Below, one piece after another: positions 50,486 to 60,348 of a DNA stretch of 64,000 bases. The notes under the pieces were generated by a model. The model was given only the letters and a program-made list of their open reading frames with translations, ran no database searches and had not been told where the DNA came from. The stretch comes from Thozetella sp. PMI_491 (lineage: Eukaryota; Ascomycota; Sordariomycetes; Chaetosphaeriales; Chaetosphaeriaceae), in contig MU270025.1 of assembly GCA_021432635.1 (NCBI GenBank), positions 1,075,244 to 1,139,243 on the forward strand. Direction: 5' to 3'. The position numbers and the translations under genes are program-made. Numbering within the stretch: position 1 is the stretch's first letter; each line of letters starts with the position of its first letter.

Positions 50486-51134
50486 ACTGCTTTACTCTCC
50501 AAGCTCCTGCTTGTGTATGTCATAGAAAGACAACGGCTAGAAGTCTCAATCCGTCGTCTCCTCACGTAGATCTAGATCGTAGGTTTGGGCAATCGGGTCT
50601 CATTTTGTTCCCAGGCTCACTGCCTGAGACAACCGTCGTCTACAAGAGACATGATCCTACAACAAAAGAAATAGGTATTGATAGCTATTAGAGAGTTGTA
50701 CCCGAGATAGGGACGGAAAGTTGGTCTATCGGCACAGATAGACGTCGTGGAAGAGAAAAGAGAGGCAGCATGGCCCTAGCTGTCCACCACAGGCTCGGCC
50801 GTCCTCATCCTCTTCTTGGCCCTTCAAAACGAAAGGCCAGCCCTTCCCTCGGGCCCTCGCCGGAATGCTGAGCATGCAATCGCAGTATGTGTGTCCTTCC
50901 GCCCCGAAACGCCGGTCTAAAGCCAGACAAAGCCACAGCGAGACGATAGCGGAATACCTCACTCCATATCCTGAAAGCACACGGGGTAAGCATGCTTTCG
51001 TCCATTTTTTGCTCTGTTCGCCACAAGGTCGAGGGGAGTTGGTGCACCGGACGTGCTCAGACACCAAAGCACGGCTGGTGGCTGCGTCGAGTCCTCGGAG
51101 GGACATACTCCCCGGTTATCTTCGGCTCCAACTG

Positions 51135-52278
51135 CTAGTGGTAGCCGTTGTTGTACTGGGCCGAGCGGAGATAGTCCTCGAAGTACGGGTGGTTGCACGC
51201 CTGCTTTGCAGAGATGCGGCCGGCGGGGTCGTACACCAGCATCATGTCTAGCAGCTCTAGGCCCTGATCGTCTAGGTTGCTGCACAGAGGAGCGACCTGG
51301 TCCCGGATCCACTTGGGGAAGGATGACTTGAAGTCGGGATACGTCGTCACACCGGGCCAGACGTCCTCGGACGGGGTTCCAAGCAGGCTAATGGCGAAGT
51401 TAGCGGATCAGTAACCTCTTGGCAATCCAGAGCGGGTGGTAGGTCCTCACCGGAAGATCTTGAAGATCTCGTCAATCTCCGAGTCGCCTGGGAAGAGAGG
51501 CTTGCGCGTGCACATCTCAGCGAAGATGCAGCCCACCGACCACATGTCGACTCCGGTTGAGTACTGGCGACCGCCTAGCAGGATCTCCGGGGCGCGGTAC
51601 CACAGGGTGACAACCTCGTGGGTGTAGGTGCGCAGGGGCACGCCAAAGGCACGGGCCAGACCGAAGTCGGCAAGCTTCAGGTTGCCATCGCGATCGATGA
51701 GCAGGTTCTGAGGCTTCAGATCGCGGTGCAGGATGCGATGGCTGTGGCAGTACTTGACGCCCTCACACAGCTGGCTCATGAACTTGCGGATGATGCTGCT
51801 GCCCAGGCCTAGGTGGTGCAGCTCGGGGCCAGTGCCCTCAGGCAGCGCCTTACCCCGGCCGCCGTCGCTCACCGGCAGCGACTCCATGTACTTCTTGAGA
51901 TCGAGGTCGAGGAATTCCATGACCAGGTAGAGCTTGTGGCCGTCGGCGTGGACGATGTTGAACAGGCGCACGACGTGGGGGTCGCGCATCTCCTTCAGCA
52001 GCGAGATCTCGCGGATGGCGGTCGACGGGACGCCCTCGTCCTCGGCCTCGAGGCGGATCTTTTTGAGGGCAACAATGCGGCCATTGTTTTGGAGGTCACG
52101 GGCCTTGTATACGACACCGTAGGTACCTGTTTGCAGGAGACAAAGAAGGGAAGCAGTCAGCGTGCGCTCGACGATGACCGGGGGGTGGAGGGGGTATGAT
52201 GTAAACAAGCAAAAGTCGAACAAGGGAGAGCGGCTACTCACCCTCACCGATCTTCTCCAGTTTCTGGTAATTCTCCAT
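51135..52278 (-). CDS. cdc2: Cyclin-dependent kinase 1 (Cdc2/Cdc28)
   Basis: Three minus-strand exons: 52278-52242, 52126-51451 and 51387-51135, encoding 321 residues. The 37-bp first exon encodes [14 protein letters not shown] 115-bp intron (GTGAGT...AACAG) splits the Gly13 codon inside the glycine-rich loop, immediately before the inhibitory sites Thr14 and Tyr15. The second intron (GTGAGG...CATTAG, 63 bp) splits the Arg codon of KIFR|LLGTP. Diagnostic elements are the cyclin-binding PSTAIRE helix ([13 protein letters not shown]), the catalytic loop [13 protein letters not shown], and the activation loop [18 protein letters not shown]1 drives entry into S phase and mitosis. An extra ~25-residue insertion ([20 protein letters not shown] region) between kinase strands is typical of filamentous-fungal Cdc2. 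It is divergent from the AlkB gene. Confidence 0.97.
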
Positions 52279-53153
52279 GATGTTAGGTTCTCTCTGTCAA
52301 GCCGGTCGTCGGTAGCTATCTGCAATCGTAACAATCGGTTGGATTTGGGCCGCTCGAGGACCACTTTCCAGGTATTTTCGTCGTGGTGGGGTGCTTGATG
52401 CAGTGGTCGTGGACGAGAAACGAGGGGCAGATCGAATAGTCGCCAAAGGGAGGGGCGGGCTGGAAAAAGATGGGCGAAATGGAGGACCGAGAGAAAGAAA
52501 GATCAGAGTTGCTTCGCCATCGATGAACTTACTGCGCGGGGCCGTCTCGAATTGTCGTCGTCGAGTGCTGAGCTGTTGTCGTCTCCGGAGCTGGATCGGG
52601 GGAGGGAGATTTGGAGAGATCAATTTGGTCGTCCACGACATTGGACCTCGCCTTGTTTCCCAAACAAACCGATTCCAGAGGAACCACCAACCGCGTCCTG
52701 CGCGTACGGCGAGCCGATTGGAGCTTGAACAATAGCGGCCCCACCGGATTCAGCCGTCAGACCGCCCCCACCAAAGAATTTCCTCGCCCGCGCCTGCCCG
52801 GGATATCGGTGTGGCATACGTTGGAGAGAGAAACCACATGAGAGAGTGAGAGGGAATAAAAAATCCTGACTGTCGGCGAGAAGGATCAAAGGCCATTCCT
52901 ACTCCCATAAGATTATTTTATTTTATTATATTTTATATCATCTGCCGTCGCAGAAGGGGCTCTAGAGAAGTTCTAAAATTCAGTTTCAGTTTGTGCTGTC
53001 GGGAATACACACCCCGCACCCATCGACTCATCCCTGACTAACCAAATGATCTCCCAGACGGCTGGCTTGTAAGTGCGTAACGAGAAGGGAAAACGCAGGC
53101 CTCGTAGGTGCTGGCTCTTCGCGCCATCCGCGCCGCAATAGGTAGGAGAAGCC
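52279..53153. promoter_or_regulatory. Divergent promoter region, CDK1 / AlkB-like gene
   Basis: About 875 bp lie between two outward-facing start codons without coding sequence. A TATT/TTATA-rich island (about 52914-52942, TTATTTTATTTTATTATATT) stands out in otherwise GC-rich DNA and lies about 220 bp upstream of the AlkB-like start. It could be a core-promoter or nucleosome-depleted element; this is inference. Confidence 0.45.
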
Positions 53154-54257
53154 ATGGTGGTAGATATCGCCGAACTCGACGCGCATGAGCAGCCCTCAGA
53201 CGAGCTCAAGGGCAAGTGGAAGGTCTACTCGCGTGCGGACCAAAAAGACTTGCTTCAGGGTCCCGACATCGATGACTTGAGCTCCCCGGAGAAGGCCGCC
53301 GAGTTTCGTCTCGCCGGAAGCATCCCGGCGGACCGCATCAACCAGTCTTTCCGGAATCTCCTGGCCGGCACAGGCTCAGAGGTTCGTGTGGAAAAGGATG
53401 CCCCCATCTACTTCCACCCACTACTTCCAGGTTCGTATACCTCATTGACTACCACCCCCAGCGCCAGCTCCTGTGACTGACCTTGCCAAGGCTTGCTGAT
53501 AATGCCATCCCTCATCCCCCAAGAAATCCAAAAGACACTGCTGAACCACATCATTCACCGTGACCTGAAGGACCCCAGGCACCAGACCAACATGCACCTG
53601 CATTTCAAACTGCCCTACCCCGGCGGCGAGGGCTCCATGGAGCCGTCCTTCTTCTCCTATCCTCCCGACTCACCCGTCAGGTTCGAGCCCAAGGACCCCT
53701 CGGTCCACCGACCGCTCTCCGTCAAGCAGGTCTTGGAGCGAAAGCTGCACTGGGTGACACTCGGCGGCCAGTACGACTGGACTAGCCGGGTGTACCCCGG
53801 GGAGCGGCCACCGGACTTCCCACCCGACATTGCCGGCTTCCTCGAGGCCATGTTCCCAGAGACGCTAGCACAGGCCGCCATCGTCAACTTCTACACGCCG
53901 GGCGACACCATGATGATGCACCGGGACGTGTCGGAGGAGATCGACAAGGGCCTAGTCAGCTTGAGTATCGGCTGCGACTCGCTCTTCATGATCACGGCCG
54001 AAGACATGGGCAAGATGTCGGACGAACAGAAGGCCGCCCTGGACGGCAAGGGCTACCTGCTCCTGCGGATCCGATCTGGCGACGCCATCTACATGACCCA
54101 GGACGCGCGCTTCGCGTGGCACGGCGTGCCCAAGGTGCTCAAGGACACCTGCCCTGAGTTCCTCCAGGACTGGCCCGCGGAGGATGGCAAGTACGAAGAG
54201 TGGAAAGGCTGGATGAAGAACAAGAGAATCAATATCAACGTTCGGCAGATGAGATAG
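53154..54257 (+). CDS. AlkB-like 2-oxoglutarate/Fe(II) dioxygenase (ALKBH1 type)
   Basis: Two exons, 53154-53430 and 53491-54257, encode 347 residues. The 60-bp intron (GTTCGT...CCAAG, CTGAC branch) joins FHPLLP to GLLIMPSLIP. The jelly-roll dioxygenase core has the iron ligands His236 and Asp238 in MMMHRDVSEE and a distal His303 in FAWHGVPKV. The C-terminal NVRQM supplies the 2-oxoglutarate-binding arginine. AlkB enzymes remove alkyl groups from nucleic acids by oxidation. ALKBH1-like members act on tRNA or on N6-methyladenine or methylcytosine in DNA. Which substrate applies here cannot be read from sequence. It is divergent from CDK1 and convergent with rap1, whose stop codon lies about 380 bp away. 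Confidence 0.93.
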
Positions 54258-54634
54258 AAATGTCGCGTCAACACGCATTTGATCACCATCAATACGTGAA
54301 GCCCGAAAATACCGCCTCCGAAAAGAGCTCTCGGGTTTCAACGTGCGCTATGATTGCCCAAGGCGGTCGGTATAGTCTAAGCCACGGAATCGAGGCACTC
54401 TGTGCTTGAGAAGCACCATTCTGAAGGCACCTGGCATCGTAATAGCGAGCAGGCTGTTGGCATGCATTAGAGTCAATAGGGCCATCCGTAGCCAACAGAT
54501 TCCTATAGAGCCCAAGGGCTAGGTGTAACACTTAAACGAACCGAGGCAAAGCAATCGCTATATGGGTATTTCTGCAACCGGGCATCCTCGCCAGCATAGA
54601 CGTATCAATGGGTTAAATGCACTTCGCCTTCGCC

Positions 54635-57207
54635 TTACTTGCCGCCATCCACAGCCTTGGTGAGAGCTTCGTATCCCTGCGGGATCGCCCAGTCCTCCAA
54701 GAACTGTCGCCTTCGGTCCAACGCCTCCTCTCCGTGCTTCTCCACCAGCTTCGCGCGCTGCCTCGCCATCCGCAGCATCCTCTTGCGCTCCCCACCCACC
54801 ATGTCCTCCGGCGCCTGAGCTATGATGCGCTCGTCAATGTACCGCAGTGCGGCGTCGTCTGTGGTCGTCCACACGCCGGAGTGCTGCGGGATCGCCTCGT
54901 GCTTGCAAAACGCCTCTAGGACCATACCCGTGAGATGCTTGTCCATGTTGGTGCACTTGTACGCCTTGATCACGTCGTAGGCGTCGATACCGAGGGATAC
55001 TAGTCGGTCGATTTCTTCCTCAAAATTAAAACCCAGTTTGGGCGCGGAGCTCGGCTTAGGGGTGTTGGCCTCCCTAGTCGCCGCTGAGGAGGTGAGAGTT
55101 GTGTTGGTGCTTCTGGGTGGCCCGACTTGCAAACGGGAAGTTGGCGAGGAGGGTTCGCTCGACGGCCCTCCTAGAGGTACCGTGCGAGAGCTCATGCTAA
55201 GAAACTCACGCTGAAGCTGCTGCGAGGGCGATGGAGACGGCGTCCGGTCCTCCCGTCCATATATGAAACCAAAATCCTGAGTCTCCGGCTCGACCGGCCT
55301 AGCAGGGACAGCCTTTTGAGGTGAAAGCTCTCTTGGAGCCTCCGGCCGTGTTACCGATGCTGCTATTTGTTCAGACGACGAGGGTGCGGCCGGGGCCGTC
55401 AGGGGAGTGTCCTCTTGCGGTGACTCAGGGACGACCTCATCTCGGTCATACTCGCGGCGTTTACGCGAAGGAGACTGGAAGGAGATTGAGGATTGGAAGC
55501 CGCGCTGGAAGGTTTGGTCCCATGTTCGCTTGGCGCCTGCTACGGGAGGTGACGATCGAAAGACCGGAGCGGGAGACGGTGCCGCCCGCGCTTGCTCTGC
55601 TGTTGCGGAGGTATCATCGGCATCGGAATCATCAGAATCCTGGTCTTCATCGAGATACTCCCGTCTTAGAACCTCAAATTTCAGTAAGTGAAGGTCAAAT
55701 GCCTTCTTGAGCTGATGGGTGACGGTTGGGTTCGATACCCAGTCAAAGTCTAGTTCCTTGGCCACGTCCTCCCAGTCCCGCACGTCGTGATCAACAGTTT
55801 GGCGCGTGACGGCGGACCAGAGGTCCCACAGATCGACCGGACGCCGCGTAATGGTGACCGACGTCACCGGTGGCTTGTCAATGGCAGTTCGGTATGCTTG
55901 GAAGTGCTCATAGAACTGAGCTCGGGCGTGAGAATTAGATGATGATGGCTGAGCAGCCCCTCTCTGTGTAACAGGCTCCGTTCGCACGGGAGGGAATTCA
56001 GTGTCGGACTGACCGCTCCCTGAAAGGTCGGACTGAGGCTCGGGAGTGACTGCGACACGGCGAGTCCCAGGGGTAGAAGGCGCGGGCCGGGGACCCGACC
56101 TGGCCACCCTCGGGGACGGGCTTTTGGAAGGTGTGGTCCTTGCTGGAGAGCGGGGCGGGGGGATTCTTTTCGTGCCTTTTTTCTGCGCTGGTTCTGAGCT
56201 TTTGTCCTGTTGATTTGTCGACGGTGGTGGTGTCGTCGAGGCTGGTTCTTCAACAGAGTGCGAGACCCTCTTGACCCATCGCTCTCGCCACGACTGCCAC
56301 GTATGTCTAGGGTTCTACGACCCAAGATTGTGGTTAGAATAAGAATCGAGGACGGGGGCAGGATTGGCAAAGGTCTTACATCTTCTGCCAACTCCTTGAA
56401 GATCTTGGTACCGCTGGTGCCGACTCCTCCGTTCTCGGGACGCAGTATCCACGCACGCAAATATTCATCGTCTTCTTTAGTGAAAGCTGTCCTCGTGCCT
56501 TTCGCTACAACTTTCTCGTCCCTCTTAGGCTCAGGTACCTCGACGGTGGCGGAAGCAGAGACTCCCTGGCCCCCATGAGTCTCCTGGGGACTCTCTCTAA
56601 TGTCCGCCGAAGGCGCCAGTTTCTTGACCCATCTGTCTCGCCACGACTGCCAGGTATGCCGTGGATTCTGCCGCACATTAGTGCCCGAAAGAAGAAGAAG
56701 AAAGGCTGGCGGCGAGATCGTACCTTCTCGGCAAGGTCCTTGAAGATGATGTTCCCACTGGTCCCTGCCTCCTTGCTCGCCGGCCGCGCCACCCACAGGC
56801 GCAAGAGCTTATCATCCTCGCTAGAGAACGGAACTCTTGTGCCTTTGGCGGTGCCTGAGGCTGCGGGGCCAGGGCCTCTGCTGGAGCGGTGAATGCGCCG
56901 GTCTTCCAGGTCCTCCAAGCGGCCATGCTTCACCGACTCGGTGATGAACAACCACGAGACGAAATCACCGGCGGGGACATCCTTTCGTGCATGGTCCGCG
57001 ACTAGGATGTCTGCTTGCTTCTCCAGAGGCACTATAGTGCCGCCGTGGTCCTGCGCTGCCGTCAGTGAAGGTTGTTCAAGGGGCAAAAGCACCCACAAGG
57101 TGCCGGGCGCGGAAACGGACCTTGACTGTCTGGACCAGGGACAGGCGACTCGGAACGCGCTGGACGATAAAGAACTTGAGGTCCTTGAACAGTTCCGACG
57201 GCGCCAT
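54635..57207 (-). CDS. rap1: Telomere-binding protein Rap1 (BRCT-Myb-Myb-ARID-like-RCT)
   Basis: Four minus-strand exons (57207-57121, 57050-56724, 56667-56380, 56314-54635), all phase 0, encode 793 residues. Residues 1-85 form a BRCT domain (FKDLKFFIVQRVPSR, then GGTIVPLEKQADILVADH). Two Rap1-type Myb domains follow at about 104-155 and 200-251, with near-identical ends NPRHTWQSWRDRWVKKL and NPRHTWQSWRERWVKRV. Each is interrupted by an intron at the same codon. An ARID/BRIGHT-like helical segment (FYEHFQAYRTAIDKPP, ~368-450) comes next, followed by a disordered Ser/Pro-rich linker and a Rap1 C-terminal domain (GFNFEEEIDRLVSLGIDAYD, from ~662). Rap1 caps telomeres and regulates telomere length and silencing through the RCT. 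A telomeric repeat lies just upstream of the start codon. Confidence 0.92.
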
Positions 57208-57274
57208 GATGGCCACCTCGTTGATGTTTATTTTCAGATGCGCGCTGGGGCAGGGGTTGGGAAGGCGAGTAGGC

Positions 57275-57289
57275 CCCTAACCCTAACCC
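57275..57289 (-). promoter_or_regulatory. Telomeric repeat (TTAGGG) box upstream of rap1
   Basis: The plus strand reads CCCTAACCCTAACCC, that is two and a half vertebrate/filamentous-fungal-type telomere units. It lies about 68 bp upstream of the rap1 start codon, in its promoter or 5' leader. In fungi such boxes are bound by Tbf1/Teb1-type Myb proteins, and in some yeasts by Rap1 itself, so autoregulation is a plausible role (inference). Confidence 0.75.
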
Positions 57290-58293
57290 AGGTGTGGGGA
57301 GGGGGGGGGGTTTGTTTGTGGTCGCGAAAAGGGGGAGTGAAGATGCGACGCAGAGGGCGACCGCGTCGTAGAAAGGGTTGCCGAAAACGAACCACTGATG
57401 GCAGATCAAACTGCAAGATCGGGCGACAATGCAGCCTCTTCGCGCGCGGTCCCTTATAAAGGACCGCCGAAAAGGGAATGCCCTGTCGGCGTCGTGGGCT
57501 GACTGGGTTATGGGAGGCGCGATGTGCTCGGGGGCGGCGTGATGACGGCGACGCGTGATGGGCCCGCGGGCGCAGGCGCGGTCTCACGGGAGTGTGGCCG
57601 GAGCACGCTTGTGCACTGGTCAACTGGGGTGCGCCGGGTCCACGGGCCAACTGACTACGGGTGGTGAGTGTCGATGTGGGGTCTCGTGGCACCCGTGCCG
57701 TTTTAGCGCTTTAGCCATGGGCCGTGAGACGCTGCGTCGGGTGCCTGGCCGTGCGGGCGTTTTGGGGGTTGAGTGTGAGGGAGCAGGCGAAAGAGGACCG
57801 CGTCACCCCCACGAGGCGACGAGGCGGGAGGCTACGGGAGATCAGCTGAATGGCGCGCCTCGGCTCTGGTGTGTGCTCGCGGATTCGCGTAGGTAGTCCA
57901 CCGGCCGGCGGTCCACTGTAGACACTGAAAGGAGTCCCCTGCCGCCGGGGAGCCACTCAGCTGGGAAAGGGAGGGGTTGACTCGGAACGAAGGTGCGGCC
58001 GCTGCAAACCCATGCGCTGTCAAGAAAAAAAACGGCCGCTGCTCCGGAGCCGCTGACATCACGCTGCGGGTCCCTGGCCACTAATACTGTACTTCGCAAA
58101 GTAGCACTGTCGTATCACGGCTACGGAGTACTCTGGGGGAGGTGACGTCCCGCTAATAAGGGTAGTATGCCCCCCCTGTGCCCCTGTGCCGCTGTGCCGC
58201 TCTGCCGCCCGGTTGATGGGTCCTAGGCTTGGGCTTCAGAGCGCCGTTCGTATGTGGGCGCAGGGCCGATCCTGACACGCAACCAGCCCGGCC

Positions 58294-58323
58294 CGGAAGG
58301 GGAAGGGGAAGGGGAAGGGGAAA
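58294..58323. repeat. Short tandem repeat GGGGAA upstream of SWF1
   Basis: About five units of GGGGAA (AAGGGG), roughly 200 bp upstream of the SWF1 start codon. The purine strand could act as a nucleosome-excluding or G-rich element, but this is unproven. Confidence 0.85.
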
Positions 58324-58519
58324 GAAGGCTCGTGCCTATTTTTCCCCCTCGCTTTTCTCCCACCAGCGAAACATCTCCCCGGGGACACACACACAAGACA
58401 AAGTCACCGCGACCCCTCGCTTACGGGGGACCTGCCATGCATCCCGTGATTTGATTCTTGGACACGGGCGATTTGGTCGCTGGGTCGTTCGGTCAGGAGC
58501 AACAATAGGGACTGGCAAG

Positions 58520-60117
58520 ATGGGGCCGCTTGCGAAAATCATCGCCGCCATTTTGGGCATCTCCTTCTTTGTTTTTGTCACCTTCTTTGGCCGCCTGCCG
58601 GCCCTGAGGTGAGTGCGCCAACTCCGCCGCGTGTCCCTTTCGACGGCTTTGCCTCCCTTCCAGATTCATGTCGGTCCCGGGCCGCCGCTGACATTTCTTT
58701 TTCTCTCTCTTTTCTCTCTAGGCACACCCCGATCGCCTTCTTGCATCGCGTAATCTGGGTGCATATCCCAAATGCATTGTATAAGGTCGACTTAGCGCTC
58801 ACCTCGGGCCGGGTGACATCGTACACGTCGAGGTTTATGAACTACATGCTGTACGACAGGCACCCGACGGTTCTGGTAAGGCCTTCAGGCACCCTCTATC
58901 TGTGTTGACACTTTGTCTTTGGACCACGGCACTCGTGATCGGCAGCGGTTCGCTCTTTGTCTCTTGGAGCCTCGGATGGCTGCCGACAATGCCCGGTCCC
59001 CGGCCCCGCTCGGCTCGGGGGGGGGGGGGTCTTTCAAGACCACAGCATGGCCACACGGCTAGTGCATGCGGGAGTGGCGTGGCTAACATATCTCTAGATA
59101 TTCTTTTTTCTCCTGCTTTCGGTTGGGGAGTACATGTACCTGCCCACAGCATGGCCGCAGTTGAGCACCTTCCACAAGGTGGCCGGCAGTTTTGCCATGG
59201 TCTTCCCTTATGTCTTCCTCTACCTGGCCTCCTTCAGCGACCCAGGGTACGTCACGCCGGCGAACCACGCGCACGAGATGGCGCGCTACCCCTATGACTA
59301 CACCATCTTTCACCCGGGTTCCGAGTGCCGCACCTGCAAGCTGCTCAAGCCCGCGCGGTCGAAGCACTGCAGCGTGTGCAAGCGCTGCATATCACGCCTG
59401 GACCACCACTGCATCTTCATCAACAACTGCGTCGGTGCTGGGAACCAGCACTGGTTCATCCTCCTGCTGCTCAGCACCGGCGCGCTGACTGTGTACGGTG
59501 GCGTACTGGGCGTGAGCATCATTACGGCTAAGATCACCGAGCAGTATCCGTACTGGAGCATGTGGCCCTGGAGCGCGAACGGCGGTGAGGGCATTGTGCT
59601 GAAGGAATGGCTTCTTCTCTGGAGCTGGGGGCTCCAGGACATGGTCTCGATGGGCGCCGTGACGTTCCTGGCCATCATGACGAGCCCCTTGACGTGGAGC
59701 CTGCTGGGCTACCACATCTATCTGATCTACTGCGGCACGACCACCAATGAGACGCTCAAGTGGGGGGACTGGCAGCTCGAGATGGACGACGGGTGCGCTT
59801 TCAAGCGGACTATGCCGTCAGACCGGGTGAAGGACTCGCAGGTTGAGGCTATCTGGACCAGGTGGCCCGTCGAGACGGAGCAGATAATGCTGCGAACCAA
59901 CGACGGCAAACCGCCGGCGGCGCACCTGATCCTCCCAGGCGAGGGCGAGTGGGAGCGAGTGTGGAACCTCCGGGATGTTGAGAATCTCTACGACCTGGGC
60001 TTCTGGGACAACCTCATCGACGTGTTCTTTCCCGGCTACCAGTTCAGGGATAGCCAGACCCCGATGTCGGAGGGGAGCTATACGCGGAAGAGGAAAAAGA
60101 GAAAAGGACGCAAGTGA
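58520..60117 (+). CDS. SWF1: DHHC palmitoyltransferase Swf1
   Basis: Three exons, 58520-58608, 58722-58875 and 59098-60117, encode 420 residues. Intron 1 (GTGAGT...CTCTAG, 113 bp) joins RLPALR to HTPIAFLHR. Intron 2 (GTAAGG...TCTCTAG, 222 bp) joins DRHPTVL to IFFFLLLSVGEY and contains a long G run. The cysteine-rich core CRTCKLLKPARSKHCSVCKR is followed by LDHHCIFINNCVG, which holds the DHHC catalytic cysteine. TTTNETLKW is the TTxE motif that follows the last membrane helix in this family. Four hydrophobic membrane spans are visible. Swf1 is an ER enzyme that S-acylates cysteines near the membrane spans of SNAREs and other proteins. The N-terminal MGPLAKIIAAILGISFFVFV is also typical of Swf1 orthologues. 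The tail is Lys/Arg-rich. Confidence 0.95.
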
Positions 60118-60348
60118 GGCGGACGGATTGTCCTTTTGGGGGGGGGGGGGGGTCATCCCAAGCGGAAGAGGCGGGACAATAGTAGAGTAGAACCTCGTGC
60201 CAGGCATTCTTTTATACAGCGGAGGGTGCTGCCCAGACCATTGGCCTTGGCCTGGACACCTCGGGGTATCAGCTCGTCACCGAAAGAAGTTTTGTACAGT
60301 GGATAAATATACAGGATAAAGTTGTACAAGACATCATCCCCTCTCGTG

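Larger units (their letters stand above)
39679..51134. other. 11.4-kb gene-poor, GC-rich region between cyclin and CDK1
   Basis: This is the largest stretch without a confident gene. It contains ORFs of up to 309 codons (for example 42858-43787 minus), but these are Arg/Gly/Pro/Ser-rich and have overlapping rivals on the other strand. They match no family I recognise, and short homopolymer runs pass through them. One weak candidate (50006-50485 minus) and an 8-bp tandem repeat are listed separately. The part next to 39678 is probably a long 5' leader of the cyclin gene. Composition does not look RIP-mutated, since it is not AT-rich. Confidence 0.45.
57208..58519. promoter_or_regulatory. Divergent promoter region, rap1 / SWF1
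   Basis: About 1.3 kb between outward-facing genes. It contains the telomeric box, a G-run (about 57299-57310) and the GGGGAA tandem repeat near SWF1. No supported ORF was seen; those present are Arg/Pro-rich and overlap on both strands. Confidence 0.5.

Noticed and set aside
54635-57207. Separate short Myb and ARID genes
   Set aside because: Exon phases and the BRCT-Myb-Myb-RCT order show one rap1 gene. Apparent ORFs running across its introns end in non-family sequence.
57275-57289. Telomere repeat read as a chromosome end or fusion scar
   Set aside because: There are only two and a half units, flanked on both sides by ordinary genes in expected order. A promoter element fits better.
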